IMG/VR virus record: IMGVR_UViG_3300034101_001443
Coordinates: 1 to 31,282 of that record
DNA length: 31,282 nucleotides
Source of the DNA: a virus
Reading direction: 5' to 3' (one strand)
Below the pieces are notes generated by a model that made no database searches, had not been told where the DNA came from, and worked only from the letters and a program-made list of their open reading frames with translations. Of the stretch, positions 4,737 through 11,291 are shown one piece after another. The translations under genes and the position numbers were made by a program. Each line of letters opens with the position of its first letter. Position 1 is the stretch's first letter.

Positions 4737-5090
4737 ATGAAATATATTACTGTTGAATTGGACGTGTTGAGGAATGCAAGCGGTTCAGATTGTACTTTAG
4801 GCGGGGTTTCATCAAAACATAGTAAAGTTGTAATGCTTATTCCCGACACTTTGTCCGACATAGTTGAGCGAGTGGGAGGCAAATTAAAAACCTTAGAGAT
4901 TTTGCGCCCTGCCGATAATTGGGTTGTTTTGAGTAAAAAAACAGTATTTTCTGAGCCTTATTATTTTCTCAAGCCTTATAATGAGACTCGTTGGTGCATG
5001 ATGGGAGGCAATTTTGCCTATAGTTGCGGAAACGGTTTCTGCGAAATTGTAGGTTATCCGTTGCCAATTCATGACAGAGTGGAGGCGTAA
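4737..5090 (+). CDS. Early protein, unknown function
   Basis: 117 residues. ATG 4737 is preceded by TAAGGAGATAAATAT, a strong Shine-Dalgarno. Beta-rich, starting MKYITVELDVLRNASGSDC; later parts include PADNWVVLSKKTVFSEPYYF and GNFAYSCGNGFCEIVGY. Three or four Cys residues are scattered, with no clear metal motif. It is the first gene after promoter P2 and is followed two bases later by the next gene. No family is recognised. Confidence 0.75.
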   Translation: MKYITVELDVLRNASGSDCTLGGVSSKHSKVVMLIPDTLSDIVERVGGKLKTLEILRPADNWVVLSKKTVFSEPYYFLKPYNETRWCMMGGNFAYSCGNGFCEIVGYPLPIHDRVEA

Positions 5091-5092
5091 CC

Positions 5093-5389
5093 ATGGACAT
5101 AGAGGAAAAAGTACAAACATTTATAGACCTAAACACTCGTGGGAATGATTACCCGACGGCCATTTGGCTATGTTTTGACGATTACAAAGCGCTACGACTT
5201 GGTTTGCTTGCCTACTATAAGGAGGTAGGGAAACCCCCAGTAACTTGGGATCAAGAATGGATTAAAAAAGGTTATCACGGCATCGGATTTAGTGGGGCAA
5301 ACTGTTATTTGAAAGAAGATGCAGAGCCGCTACCCGATACCGTTGAAAATATTCAGCGATGGCAAAATATACCGCCAAAGGAGGCATAA
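5093..5389 (+). CDS. Early protein, unknown function
   Basis: 98 residues; its start lies two bases after the previous stop and it has GGAGG upstream. The sequence is acidic and aromatic, with YPTAIWLCFDDYKALRLGLL, probably a strand followed by a helix, then KPPVTWDQEWIKKGYHGIGF. No motif is recognised. It is part of the P2 operon, with the next gene beginning three bases after its stop. Confidence 0.75.
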   Translation: MDIEEKVQTFIDLNTRGNDYPTAIWLCFDDYKALRLGLLAYYKEVGKPPVTWDQEWIKKGYHGIGFSGANCYLKEDAEPLPDTVENIQRWQNIPPKEA

Positions 5390-5391
5390 TT

Positions 5392-5715
5392 ATGAACACG
5401 AAAAAATTACTATTAGCTATATTAGCACTCCCAGCCCCAGCAATCGGGCAGCTTCCAAGCCCGTACGCGCCCCAAGGAGCGCCAATCGTGGTGCAGCCTG
5501 GCTATGGGGTGGTTATGCCGCCTGCAAGCCCCTACAGGCTGCCAGAAAACCCCTACGGGACCGGCTACAGTGTCGTGACACGGCAGCGCATGGATCGGGA
5601 TATGACAGACTCGGAAACAGTGACATCAATACGGCCTAACGATGCTTGGGGGAACCCAATAAAGCCCATTTGGGAAATATTGGAGGATGCCGGAGATGGA
5701 GATTGGGAAGATTAA
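5392..5715 (+). CDS. Exported proline-rich early protein
   Basis: 107 residues from ATG 5392, preceded by AAAGGAGGCATAATT, an excellent ribosome site; the longer frame from 5359 lies inside the previous gene. The N-terminus MNTKKLLLAILALPAPAIGQ is a classical signal peptide: Lys pair, hydrophobic core, then a likely cleavage after AIG. There is no lipobox Cys. The mature part is Pro/Tyr/Gly rich (PSPYAPQGAP, PPASPYRLPENPYGTGY) and ends with acidic residues. In an early operon an exported protein could block superinfection or alter the envelope, but that is a guess. Confidence 0.7.
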   Translation: MNTKKLLLAILALPAPAIGQLPSPYAPQGAPIVVQPGYGVVMPPASPYRLPENPYGTGYSVVTRQRMDRDMTDSETVTSIRPNDAWGNPIKPIWEILEDAGDGDWED

Positions 5716-5790
5716 CCGATTGCACTGTAACCAGCGTGATGATACTACTGGCAACAGGCTGGAAACAGTCGTAACAACAAGGAGACAACA

Positions 5791-6018
5791 ATGCGAGTTA
5801 TTAAAGTAAACGGGTTACGATACACCCTGGAAACACGGGGCCACGAGTTTGAAGTAATGGCAAGCTATGACCGCGACGGTAAACTGCAATTTGACCCCGT
5901 CGATGGTTGGAACGAGTTAGAGGCTAACACTAATTGCTGCGGGGAGGCGCTGTTGGAGGATATCGACGATGCAATCTACAACGCAACTCCCGAACTGTGG
6001 CAGGTGGAAGCCGTATGA
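5791..6018 (+). CDS. Small early protein, unknown function
   Basis: 75 residues, with ACAAGGAGACAACA before the ATG. It begins MRVIKVNGLRYTLETRGHEF, a likely beta-hairpin, and has an acidic C-terminal half with one CC pair. It overlaps the next mini-gene by four bases (ATGA). No family is recognised. The 75 bases before it hold no gene that I can support. Confidence 0.7.
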   Translation: MRVIKVNGLRYTLETRGHEFEVMASYDRDGKLQFDPVDGWNELEANTNCCGEALLEDIDDAIYNATPELWQVEAV

Positions 6019-6095
6019 GTAACCACCAACTGTTTAGGTGTGAGTGCTGCGACTGGGAGGTCTGGACAGCCTGTGAAACAATTAAAAAGGGATAA
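6015..6095 (+). CDS. 26-residue Cys-rich mini-protein
   Basis: Starts at ATG 6015, overlapping the previous stop by four bases, and ends one base before the Bet start. The sequence MSNHQLFRCECCDWEVWTAC has four Cys (CxCC and a later C) and two Trp, suggesting a zinc knuckle. It is too short for most gene finders, but its position exactly fills the space between two real genes. The function is unknown. Confidence 0.5.
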   Translation: MSNHQLFRCECCDWEVWTACETIKKG

Positions 6096-6096
6096 C

Positions 6097-6939
6097 ATGA
6101 GCAAGGAACTAACAACTACATCGACAACTAGCCTGGAGATGCTTCACGCGCTCCGTAACACAGTAGCACCAGGGCTTACAGAGCCGGAGTTTCGGCTGTT
6201 TGCGGAGATGTGCCGCGCAACTGGCCTAAACCCTGCAACTAAGGAGATTTGGGCTATCAAAGCCGGTGGACGTTTGCAGCTTATGACGGGGATCAACGGG
6301 TTCCTGAAGATAGCTAACTCGCACCCGCAATTTGACGGCATGGAGGTCACTTTTGAATGGGATGGAAAGCAGCTTATTAGCAGTACGGTCAAAGTGTACC
6401 GCAAAGATAGGCGGTTCCCGTCCGTGGCCACGGCCTACTGGAATGAGTATGCAAAACAGACTCCAATTTGGAAGCAGATGCCTACGGTGATGCTTGCAAA
6501 GTGTGCCAAGTCGTTGGCGATTCGTGAGGCATTTATTCAAGAGCTTGGGGGACTCTACACAGCCGAAGAAATGCCTTCAGAGTATGGTGCAAGCCGAGTA
6601 GACACCAGTACAGGCGAGGTAATAACAGCTAAGGAATACAAGGCATCGCAGAAGGCCGCACAAGCCGCTGCAATCGACGATTTCAAGGCTGACCAACTGC
6701 CAGACTGGGATGCTCAAACTGTGCAAGCTGAGGCCGTTGTAGAGCCTACACGAGCCCAGCCGACGTACTACGATGTAAGAAGTCTGGACGAGAAGGCGCT
6801 CACAGCAGCAGAAAAATACCTGACTGACTGCGAAGCGAAGCAGATGGTGCCAGGGGTATGGAGGGCACCAATTCGGCTAAAGAAACTGACACAGTGCATA
6901 ACCGAGGATTGGAACGATGCAAATCATATACAAGCGTAA
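6097..6939 (+). CDS. bet: Bet/RecT-family ssDNA annealing protein
   Basis: 280 residues from ATG 6097, preceded by AAAAAGGGATAAC; a longer frame from 6040 overlaps the Cys-rich mini-gene. Promotes annealing of complementary single strands during phage recombination and replication. Family features include GLNPATKEIWAIK, LMTGINGFLKIANSHPQFDG, SVATAYWNEYAK, and PTVMLAKCAKSLAIREAFIQ followed by LGGLYTAEEM, all in the order of phage Bet proteins. The residues after about 180 (Ala-rich, acidic) form a variable tail that may bind partners. Length is near the lambda Beta size (about 260). No clear partner exonuclease is adjacent; the resolvase-like nuclease lies about 2.5 kb downstream. Confidence 0.92.
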   Translation: MSKELTTTSTTSLEMLHALRNTVAPGLTEPEFRLFAEMCRATGLNPATKEIWAIKAGGRLQLMTGINGFLKIANSHPQFDGMEVTFEWDGKQLISSTVKVYRKDRRFPSVATAYWNEYAKQTPIWKQMPTVMLAKCAKSLAIREAFIQELGGLYTAEEMPSEYGASRVDTSTGEVITAKEYKASQKAAQAAAIDDFKADQLPDWDAQTVQAEAVVEPTRAQPTYYDVRSLDEKALTAAEKYLTDCEAKQMVPGVWRAPIRLKKLTQCITEDWNDANHIQA

Positions 6940-6977
6940 ACGGAAGGCGCTCATTGAGCGCGCAAAAGGAGTAGTTA

Positions 6978-7157
6978 ATGAAGACCAAAAAAACACGGGA
7001 CGATACCCCCAGAGCCGGTTACTGCCGGTGGACAGTAATCGCAGACAAAGCTCTGGTGGAATACGTCAGGGAGTACGCCAGAAAACATCAGATTTATGTA
7101 GCGGATGTGGTGACTGATGCGCTCAGAGAATGGAAAAAACGAATTGGAAGCAATTAA
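6978..7157 (+). CDS. Small ribbon-helix-helix-like protein
   Basis: 59 residues from ATG 6978, with AAAAGGAGTAGTTA upstream, a strong Shine-Dalgarno. The N-terminus is basic (MKTKKTRDDTPRAG). WTVIADKALVEYVREYARKH, then YVADVVTDALREWKKRIG, resembles a short strand followed by two helices, the layout of ribbon-helix-helix DNA-binding proteins. It overlaps the next small gene by 41 bases in a different frame. The family call is by shape only. It could regulate the recombination operon. Confidence 0.6.
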   Translation: MKTKKTRDDTPRAGYCRWTVIADKALVEYVREYARKHQIYVADVVTDALREWKKRIGSN

Positions 7158-7275
7158 GGCAGCAATCAAACGCATAATCGACAGCTTCAAAAGCGACGAA
7201 AAACTCTCCGAGTTTGAGCGCGGTCAAGTTGACGGGTTGCGTTGGGTAGCTCAGATAATTGATGAAACTGATTGA
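7117..7275 (+). CDS. 52-residue helical protein, unknown function
   Basis: Starts at ATG 7117 inside the end of the preceding gene. The protein MRSENGKNELEAIKAAIKRI continues as a charged amphipathic helix and ends DGLRWVAQIIDETD. The upstream GGTGA could serve as a weak ribosome site, so expression by coupling is likely. The amphipathic pattern and good codon-like composition support it, but no family is recognised. Confidence 0.5.
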   Translation: MRSENGKNELEAIKAAIKRIIDSFKSDEKLSEFERGQVDGLRWVAQIIDETD

Positions 7276-7280
7276 AAAAT

Positions 7281-7312
7281 CCCCCACCAGAGCGGCAACA
7301 CTTTGGCGGGGG
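7281..7312. other. GC-rich hairpin between early genes
   Basis: CCCCC-A-CCAGAG (7281-7292) pairs with CTTTGG-C-GGGGG (7301-7312): 11 pairs including one G-T and one mismatch, with an 8-base loop. No U-run follows, so it is more likely an RNA-stability or attenuation element than a terminator. Confidence 0.4.
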
Positions 7313-7327
7313 CAACTAGGAGGGCCA

Positions 7328-7384
7328 ATGGATGGCCTTACCTGGAACAGTAGCAAACAGGAGGACAAATGGGAACCAGAATAG
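7328..7384 (+). CDS. Possible 18-residue leader peptide
   Basis: MDGLTWNSSKQEDKWEPE is read from ATG 7328 with AGGAGGG (7319-7325) just upstream. It overlaps the start of the next gene (7369), whose own ribosome site (AGGAGGA) lies inside this frame. Its translation could open or couple the downstream start. The strong Shine-Dalgarno is the only evidence. Confidence 0.3.
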   Translation: MDGLTWNSSKQEDKWEPE

Positions 7385-7653
7385 GAGCGTTCAAAACGAA
7401 AGCAACACAGTTGGTTATTTGGGAAGGCAACAACGGCATCACTTTTACCTTTGGGAAGCACTACAAGGACAAGCGAACCGGCGAATGGCGCAAAACTGAA
7501 ACCTTGTTTGCTGATGAATTAGCTCAAATCGGTGATATGTTCATCCGCGCTGCAAAGTGGAGCGAAGACAAAACCAATATGGAGCGGCAAGCCGATGGAA
7601 TGACCAGAATCGGAGATGTAGTAAGTACAGTTATCAACAAAATACAGGAGTAA
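7369..7653 (+). CDS. Paralogue of the SSB-like protein, without acidic tip
   Basis: 94 residues, with AGGAGGACAA upstream. Aligned by eye with the next gene it shares a core: K-x-x-x-Q-x-x-x-WE near residues 11-19, T-F/I-x-K-x-YKDK-x-TGEW at about 27-42, then a helix at about 50-70. YKDK plus TGEW is identical in both. The C-terminus VVSTVINKIQE lacks the acidic tail of the neighbour. A tandem duplication is likely. The strand-rich first half with a following helix is reminiscent of small ssDNA-binding folds of the PC4/YdbC kind, which I cannot confirm by eye. Confidence 0.7.
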   Translation: MGTRIGAFKTKATQLVIWEGNNGITFTFGKHYKDKRTGEWRKTETLFADELAQIGDMFIRAAKWSEDKTNMERQADGMTRIGDVVSTVINKIQE

Positions 7654-7654
7654 T

Positions 7655-7960
7655 ATGCCACCAGTCACATCATACAAGGAAAAAGGTCTTCAAGTAGCAG
7701 TGTGGGAGAACCGCACTGGAGGCTACAGCTACACCATCAGCAAGCGCTACAAGGACAAGCAAACAGGCGAATGGAAGGACTCCAAATATCTCTACAAGGA
7801 GGATATGGAGGCTTTGACGCTGCTAATACAATCAGCACTGAGCTACGCACACGACCGTGCAGAGCATCAGCATGAAGGCATCCCAAGTGGGCAAGGTAAG
7901 CAAGGTCCACAAGTAAAGTACGAGCTAACAGAAGAAGAGTTGGATGACCTGCCGTGGTAA
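7655..7960 (+). CDS. Putative phage ssDNA-binding protein with SSB-like acidic C-terminal tip
   Basis: 101 residues, one base after its paralogue. The core (GLQVAVWENRTGGYSYTISK, then YKDKQTGEWKDSKYL) is beta-rich, and a helix follows at about residues 50-70. After a flexible Gln/Gly-rich linker (EGIPSGQGKQGPQ) the protein ends ELTEEELDDLPW. This matches the logic of bacterial SSB tails: disordered linker, acidic residues, a final DD-x-P-aromatic. In SSB that tip recruits partner proteins. Its place after Bet fits an SSB role. The fold is not OB-like at sequence level, so it may be an unrelated binder that converged on the same tail. Confidence 0.6.
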   Translation: MPPVTSYKEKGLQVAVWENRTGGYSYTISKRYKDKQTGEWKDSKYLYKEDMEALTLLIQSALSYAHDRAEHQHEGIPSGQGKQGPQVKYELTEEELDDLPW

Positions 7961-7981
7961 AACGGTTGCGCATTCCGTTTT
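7959..7981 (+). terminator. Terminator after the SSB-like gene
   Basis: AAAACGG (7959-7965) and CCGTTTT (7975-7981) form a perfect 7-base stem with a 9-base loop and a T-rich end, overlapping the stop codon. Within it, TTGCGC (7966-7971) and TATAGT (7988-7993), 16 bases apart, could be a promoter for the HNH gene, but the leader would be only a few bases and the gene has no clear ribosome site. Confidence 0.5.
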
Positions 7982-7999
7982 AATTGATATAGTGAATGC

Positions 8000-8476
8000 A
8001 TGAAAAACTGCAAAACGTGCAAAAAACTATTATCGGTTGAAAACTTTTATAGCCATAAAGCTATGAAAGATGGGCGTCTAAACATTTGCAAAGATTGCAC
8101 TTGCAAGCGAGTTAAGAAGCATAGAGTTGAAAATATAGAAGCAATTCAATCTTATGACCGTAAGCGGGGCAAAACAAAACAAAGGCGAGACGCTGTAAAG
8201 AAATATCAAGAAGAAAATAGGGCGATGTTTAATGAAATTAAACGTGCATGGCGATTAGTTAACAAGCACAAAGTTAAAGCTCAATACAAAGCACGAATGG
8301 CATGGCTAAAAGGACTAATTAACAAAAAGCCATGCGAAGTATGTGGCGAAACTGAAGTTGAAGGACATCATCCAAATTACGATGAACCATTAAATGTAAT
8401 TTGGTTATGCACAAAACATCACGCTGAACTTCATGCTGAAATAAGACAAAAGCAAAGAGAGCAAAAAAATGAGTAA
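8000..8476 (+). CDS. HNH endonuclease (free-standing, probably homing)
   Basis: 158 residues. Zinc-binding Cys pairs lie at both ends of the domain plan: CKTCKK (residues 4-9) with CKDCTC (30-35), a small zinc finger, and PCEVCG near 112-117. The HNH core is EGHHPNYDEPLNVIWLCTKH, with His-His, the central Asn (LNV) and the final CTKHH as metal and catalytic ligands. The middle is a Lys/Arg-rich coil for DNA contact. Lys and AT content are higher than in its neighbours, suggesting transfer. It lies between an SSB-like gene and a DUF551 gene, which it overlaps by eight bases. It nicks or cuts DNA; the target is unknown. Confidence 0.88.
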   Translation: MKNCKTCKKLLSVENFYSHKAMKDGRLNICKDCTCKRVKKHRVENIEAIQSYDRKRGKTKQRRDAVKKYQEENRAMFNEIKRAWRLVNKHKVKAQYKARMAWLKGLINKKPCEVCGETEVEGHHPNYDEPLNVIWLCTKHHAELHAEIRQKQREQKNE

Positions 8477-8873
8477 AACACCTGAACAGATGGCAGAGGA
8501 GTATTGCGCTAGTCCACACGAGAAAGACGCCTTTCTTGCTGGCTACCAAGCCGCAATGAACTCTCCGGAAAAGCAGGATAGTTGCGAGCATATTCTCGAT
8601 ATGGAGAAGATGGTTGATGTGAACTCTTCGAATAATTCGAACGGTTGGATCAGCGTTAAGGATAGGCTGCCGGAAATTCCAGAGAATGACTACAGCAATC
8701 GTGTTCTATTGCTTAGAGCAGATAGATTTATAGTAATTGCCAGAATAGAAAAATGTGTTCGATTTGTGCGTCCTCTTCAGGAAGCCTTGATTGTTGAAAC
8801 TGACAACGGGGACCCAATTGAAGAGTTTACCCATTGGATGCCTTTACCAGCACCGCCGAAGGAGGAGAAGTGA
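8469..8873 (+). CDS. DUF551-domain protein, second copy
   Basis: 134 residues. The N-terminal 40 residues (MSKTPEQMAEEYCASP, then KDAFLAGYQAAM) are helical. From about residue 59, GWISVKDRLPEIPEN to EEFTHWMPLPAPPKEE is a DUF551 domain with its opening W-I-S-x-x-x-x-L-P and closing H-W-M-P-L-P. It overlaps the HNH gene by eight bases and the next gene by four (GTGA). Paralogous in its domain to the gene at 3597-3950. The role is unknown. Confidence 0.8.
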   Translation: MSKTPEQMAEEYCASPHEKDAFLAGYQAAMNSPEKQDSCEHILDMEKMVDVNSSNNSNGWISVKDRLPEIPENDYSNRVLLLRADRFIVIARIEKCVRFVRPLQEALIVETDNGDPIEEFTHWMPLPAPPKEEK

Positions 8874-9472
8874 ACGCAGATATACCACCGCTCAAAGTCT
8901 GGATTGACGCAAAACACTTAGGCTTGGGTGAAGACTATGAGCATGGGTATGTATTTGGACTACAAAGCTACAAAGGCCGCTGCTTGCAATTCCACGTCCT
9001 ACTGGAGTCCGGCGCTCATTTTCGTCATGTGCCTTTGCATTGGTTGTTGCACTACATTCCTTCTAACGCTGACCGATTACCGCTAGAACTCCTACAGTTG
9101 TGGGATTGCGAATCACATAAGCCAGTAGTTACAGCTTTCAACTTCCTCCAAGATTACGAGGTGGACGTAGTGCTAAAAGACAAAGGGACAATGCCAGGAA
9201 CGTACTGGTGTACCGTCGATTGGTTGCCTGACACTCCCCAACACGCAAACCTGCTGGGTCAACCTGACCAGAATAAATGCGCTCACCTAATCCTACTCGG
9301 CAACGGACAAATTGCAGCACAACCGACTAACCGTGTTTTATTCAAGGATGCGTATTTTATTGGCAATCAACCAACTGCTGCAACAAAAGGCTATAAAGTA
9401 ATTGATCAGATATTCCAGGCCGAAACCTGCCAGCGCTGGTCAGTGGCAGATAAAGATGAGGTGTTTTACTAA
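8870..9472 (+). CDS. Conserved-looking phage protein, unknown function
   Basis: 200 residues from GTG 8870, which overlaps the previous TGA (GTGA) and has GGAGGAG five bases upstream; an earlier ATG at 8834 lies well inside the previous gene. The N-terminal half has PLKVWIDAKHLGLGEDYEHG and LHWLLHYIP; the middle has GTYWCTVDWLPDTP; the C-terminus has KCAHLILLGNGQIAAQPTNR and FIGNQP. Trp/His rich and beta-like. Its stop overlaps the next start. I do not recognise a family. The company of a nuclease suggests DNA metabolism, but weakly. Confidence 0.75.
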   Translation: MNADIPPLKVWIDAKHLGLGEDYEHGYVFGLQSYKGRCLQFHVLLESGAHFRHVPLHWLLHYIPSNADRLPLELLQLWDCESHKPVVTAFNFLQDYEVDVVLKDKGTMPGTYWCTVDWLPDTPQHANLLGQPDQNKCAHLILLGNGQIAAQPTNRVLFKDAYFIGNQPTAATKGYKVIDQIFQAETCQRWSVADKDEVFY

Positions 9473-9780
9473 TGGTAAATAGCAGAGCCAAAGGCGCAAG
9501 AGCCGAGCGTGAGCTTGCCCACCGCCTCCAAGAATATGGCTATCAAGCCCACCGTACTCAACAGTTCTGCGGTAAGGCTGGTGACTCTGACGTAGAGTGC
9601 AAAGAGCTTTCAAACTACCATATTGAGTGTAAGATGGTGGAAGCCTTAAACATCGACAAGGCTATTGACCAATCCACTCGTGACTGTGGGGACCGAACCC
9701 CCATTGTCGTGCATCGAAAGAAGCAGCGTCCGTGGCTGGTCACTATGTACCTTGAGGATTGGCTTAAACTGCACAAATGA
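9472..9780 (+). CDS. Holliday-junction-resolvase-like PDDEXK nuclease
   Basis: 102 residues. Motifs in order: KGARAERELAHRLQEYGYQA (conserved Glu in the first helix), the Asp in GDSDVEC, then HIECKMVE, giving the E...D...E-x-K catalytic set of Hjc-like nucleases, followed by a Gln in a helix (AIDQS) and WLVTMYLEDWLKL. The length fits the small phage version. It would bind branched DNA and cut with Mg2+ ions, resolving recombination junctions made by Bet or during replication and packaging. Overlaps its neighbours by one and four bases, so it is in the same operon. Confidence 0.82.
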   Translation: MVNSRAKGARAERELAHRLQEYGYQAHRTQQFCGKAGDSDVECKELSNYHIECKMVEALNIDKAIDQSTRDCGDRTPIVVHRKKQRPWLVTMYLEDWLKLHK

Positions 9781-10094
9781 AAATTGACCTGAGCGATATC
9801 GGACACGTTGAAAAGATAGCGATGCCCGAAGTCGTCTTATGGTTGGCAGTCATCGAACGAGCCATGCTCGATGTAGTGTACCCCTCAACTGACCTCAACA
9901 TCATCTACCGGCGTGACCTGCGGGACTTCTTCTACAATGACGTCCCTCAGCCGTTTAACCTGGTCTATATCTGCAATACCTTATTTGACGCACCTGATTC
10001 TCACCTCGCCGTAAGACGAAGGCTTGAGGCCATGCTAAATAACCCTGACCCTACGGCATTTGCCCGTGGTAGGCGCTACAAGGGCTACTATTAG
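9777..10094 (+). CDS. Early protein, unknown function (last gene of early module)
   Basis: 105 residues, coupled to the nuclease gene by an ATGA overlap. It has MPEVVLWLAVIERAMLDVVY, a hydrophobic helix, and basic stretches (YRRDLRDFFYND, VRRRLEAML, ARGRRYKGYY). The basic tail suggests nucleic-acid contact. Its position, length and the PEVVLWLAVIERA helix are reminiscent of small phage proteins found with recombination genes, but no function is assigned. Its last four bases overlap the end of the opposite-strand holin gene. Confidence 0.75.
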   Translation: MKIDLSDIGHVEKIAMPEVVLWLAVIERAMLDVVYPSTDLNIIYRRDLRDFFYNDVPQPFNLVYICNTLFDAPDSHLAVRRRLEAMLNNPDPTAFARGRRYKGYY

Positions 10095-10276
10095 CGTTTC
10101 TTTTTCTTGTCCAGTACAGACCAAGCCTGACTTGCTCCGTACAGTACAGCGCCAGCTACGACCGGCTCCGCTGCCTTAACCAAACCAGCAGCCTCGTCCT
10201 CAGTAACGCCAATAGTCAAAAGACTACCAGCAGCAAGGGTTAGCAAGTGCCTAACAATGGAAAGTATAATCGGCAT
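10091..10276 (-). CDS. Putative holin (two membrane segments)
   Basis: 61 residues with TAGGAACTTGTT before the ATG. Two hydrophobic stretches: residues 4-24 (ILSIVRHLLTLAAGSLLTIG) and about 36-52 (AAEPVVAGAVLYGASQAW), with a short acidic loop between (TEDEAAG) and a basic tail DKKKKR. Size, two segments and basic end fit class II holins and the Pam3-gp28-like group. It is the last gene of the late operon, overlapping the preceding secreted protein by 37 bases. Holins form lesions in the inner membrane that time lysis. Confidence 0.65.
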   Translation of the reverse strand: MPIILSIVRHLLTLAAGSLLTIGVTEDEAAGLVKAAEPVVAGAVLYGASQAWSVLDKKKKR

Positions 10277-11055
10277 AACAAGTTCCTAACAGTTGTAAAT
10301 AACTTGTGGATAACTTTACAGCTACGTTTTCTTGGGTCTACAAACTTACCCTTGATGCAATTCATCCAGGGTTCCCAATAGTAGGCTATGTCACAGTGTT
10401 TGTACTGTTCAACCCACTTTTTCATGTTGACGTACTTTCCGTCGATACCGTCCAGGTCAACTATACACGGTTTATCAATAACAGGATTCGATCCGTGTTT
10501 TTCACAGACGGTTCCCCTGAGACATCTTCTGCCGTAAGGATTATCCACAAGGATACAATTAGGCAGATGAACAGATACATAAGCCAAGAGAACTCTTCGA
10601 GCAGCTTCATTCAGGTCACACTCCAAACACGGGGATACATAACAAGTCAGTTCTCCCTTTGAGTTATCCAACCTTTGTTTTAATTTAGTTACTGCCTTTT
10701 TAAACCTTTTAACAACCCTCCCCTTCCATCGCCTTACATCACGGTTGGCTTTTGGTATGGAGTAGCCCCAAAACGCCTCATAACGGCCACAGCGCTCATT
10801 TCTCATGCAAGGCCCATTCATGATGTGGACCCTAACTATCTTTGCTCTGGCGTCATTTAAGAGCTTGTCAGCGCACTTGCAATCATTGGCAAAAGTATCC
10901 TCCAGCCAACCGGTAATAATCACACCATGCTGAGTCCAGGTTTTCATCATGCCACGGCAATCCCAAGTCGCATGGCATAACCCTAAGTAACTCGCTCCTT
11001 GTCCATAAGCCGGTGGGGTAAGCAAGGCTATCACCACCACCAATATTAGCTTCAT
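10240..11055 (-). CDS. Secreted Cys-rich protein in the lysis cassette, unknown function
   Basis: 271 residues with a signal peptide (MKLILVVVIALLTPPAYGQG). About 18 Cys in the mature part, many in pairs, imply disulfides and a periplasmic or outer location. Recurrent strand-like segments with acidic residues (ARAKIVRVHIMNGPC, LTCYVSPCLECD, PCIVDLDGIDG, AYYWEPWMNC) look like a TIM-barrel hydrolase, with Glu in CLECD and YWEPW as possible catalytic residues. That is a pattern guess. It overlaps the spanin-like gene before it by four bases and the holin after it. Its place makes a role in breaking the envelope plausible, perhaps as an unusual endolysin. Confidence 0.7.
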   Translation of the reverse strand: MKLILVVVIALLTPPAYGQGASYLGLCHATWDCRGMMKTWTQHGVIITGWLEDTFANDCKCADKLLNDARAKIVRVHIMNGPCMRNERCGRYEAFWGYSIPKANRDVRRWKGRVVKRFKKAVTKLKQRLDNSKGELTCYVSPCLECDLNEAARRVLLAYVSVHLPNCILVDNPYGRRCLRGTVCEKHGSNPVIDKPCIVDLDGIDGKYVNMKKWVEQYKHCDIAYYWEPWMNCIKGKFVDPRKRSCKVIHKLFTTVRNLLCRLYFPLLGTC

Positions 11056-11291
11056 TTCTCCAGCGCTCTATCCAGTTTCTTTTCAATGCGCTCAAGCCGG
11101 TCCTTAACACCCATCATCTCAGCCTGAAGCACCTGTACCTGCGCTGTAAGCGTATACTTGTTCTGCTCAAGGTCATGCAGCGAACTCTTGAGGTTTCTGT
11201 AATCAAGCCCAACAATACTAACTACTACGCCAATGACCGCCTTAATAAATAAGTCAATCCAATACCGTATTTCAGTAACATCATGCGTCAT
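11052..11291 (-). CDS. Membrane-anchored coiled-coil protein, spanin-like
   Basis: 79 residues. One transmembrane helix at about 13-31 (IDLFIKAVIGVVVSIVGLDY) is followed by a long coiled coil (NLKSSLHDLEQNKYTLTAQV through DRLERIEKKLDRALEK). An N-terminal anchor followed by a periplasmic coiled coil is the layout of inner-membrane spanins such as Rz, though a haemolysin-XhlA-like role is also possible. Overlaps the genes on both sides by four bases. No Rz1-like lipoprotein was found in another frame. Confidence 0.6.
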   Translation of the reverse strand: MTHDVTEIRYWIDLFIKAVIGVVVSIVGLDYRNLKSSLHDLEQNKYTLTAQVQVLQAEMMGVKDRLERIEKKLDRALEK

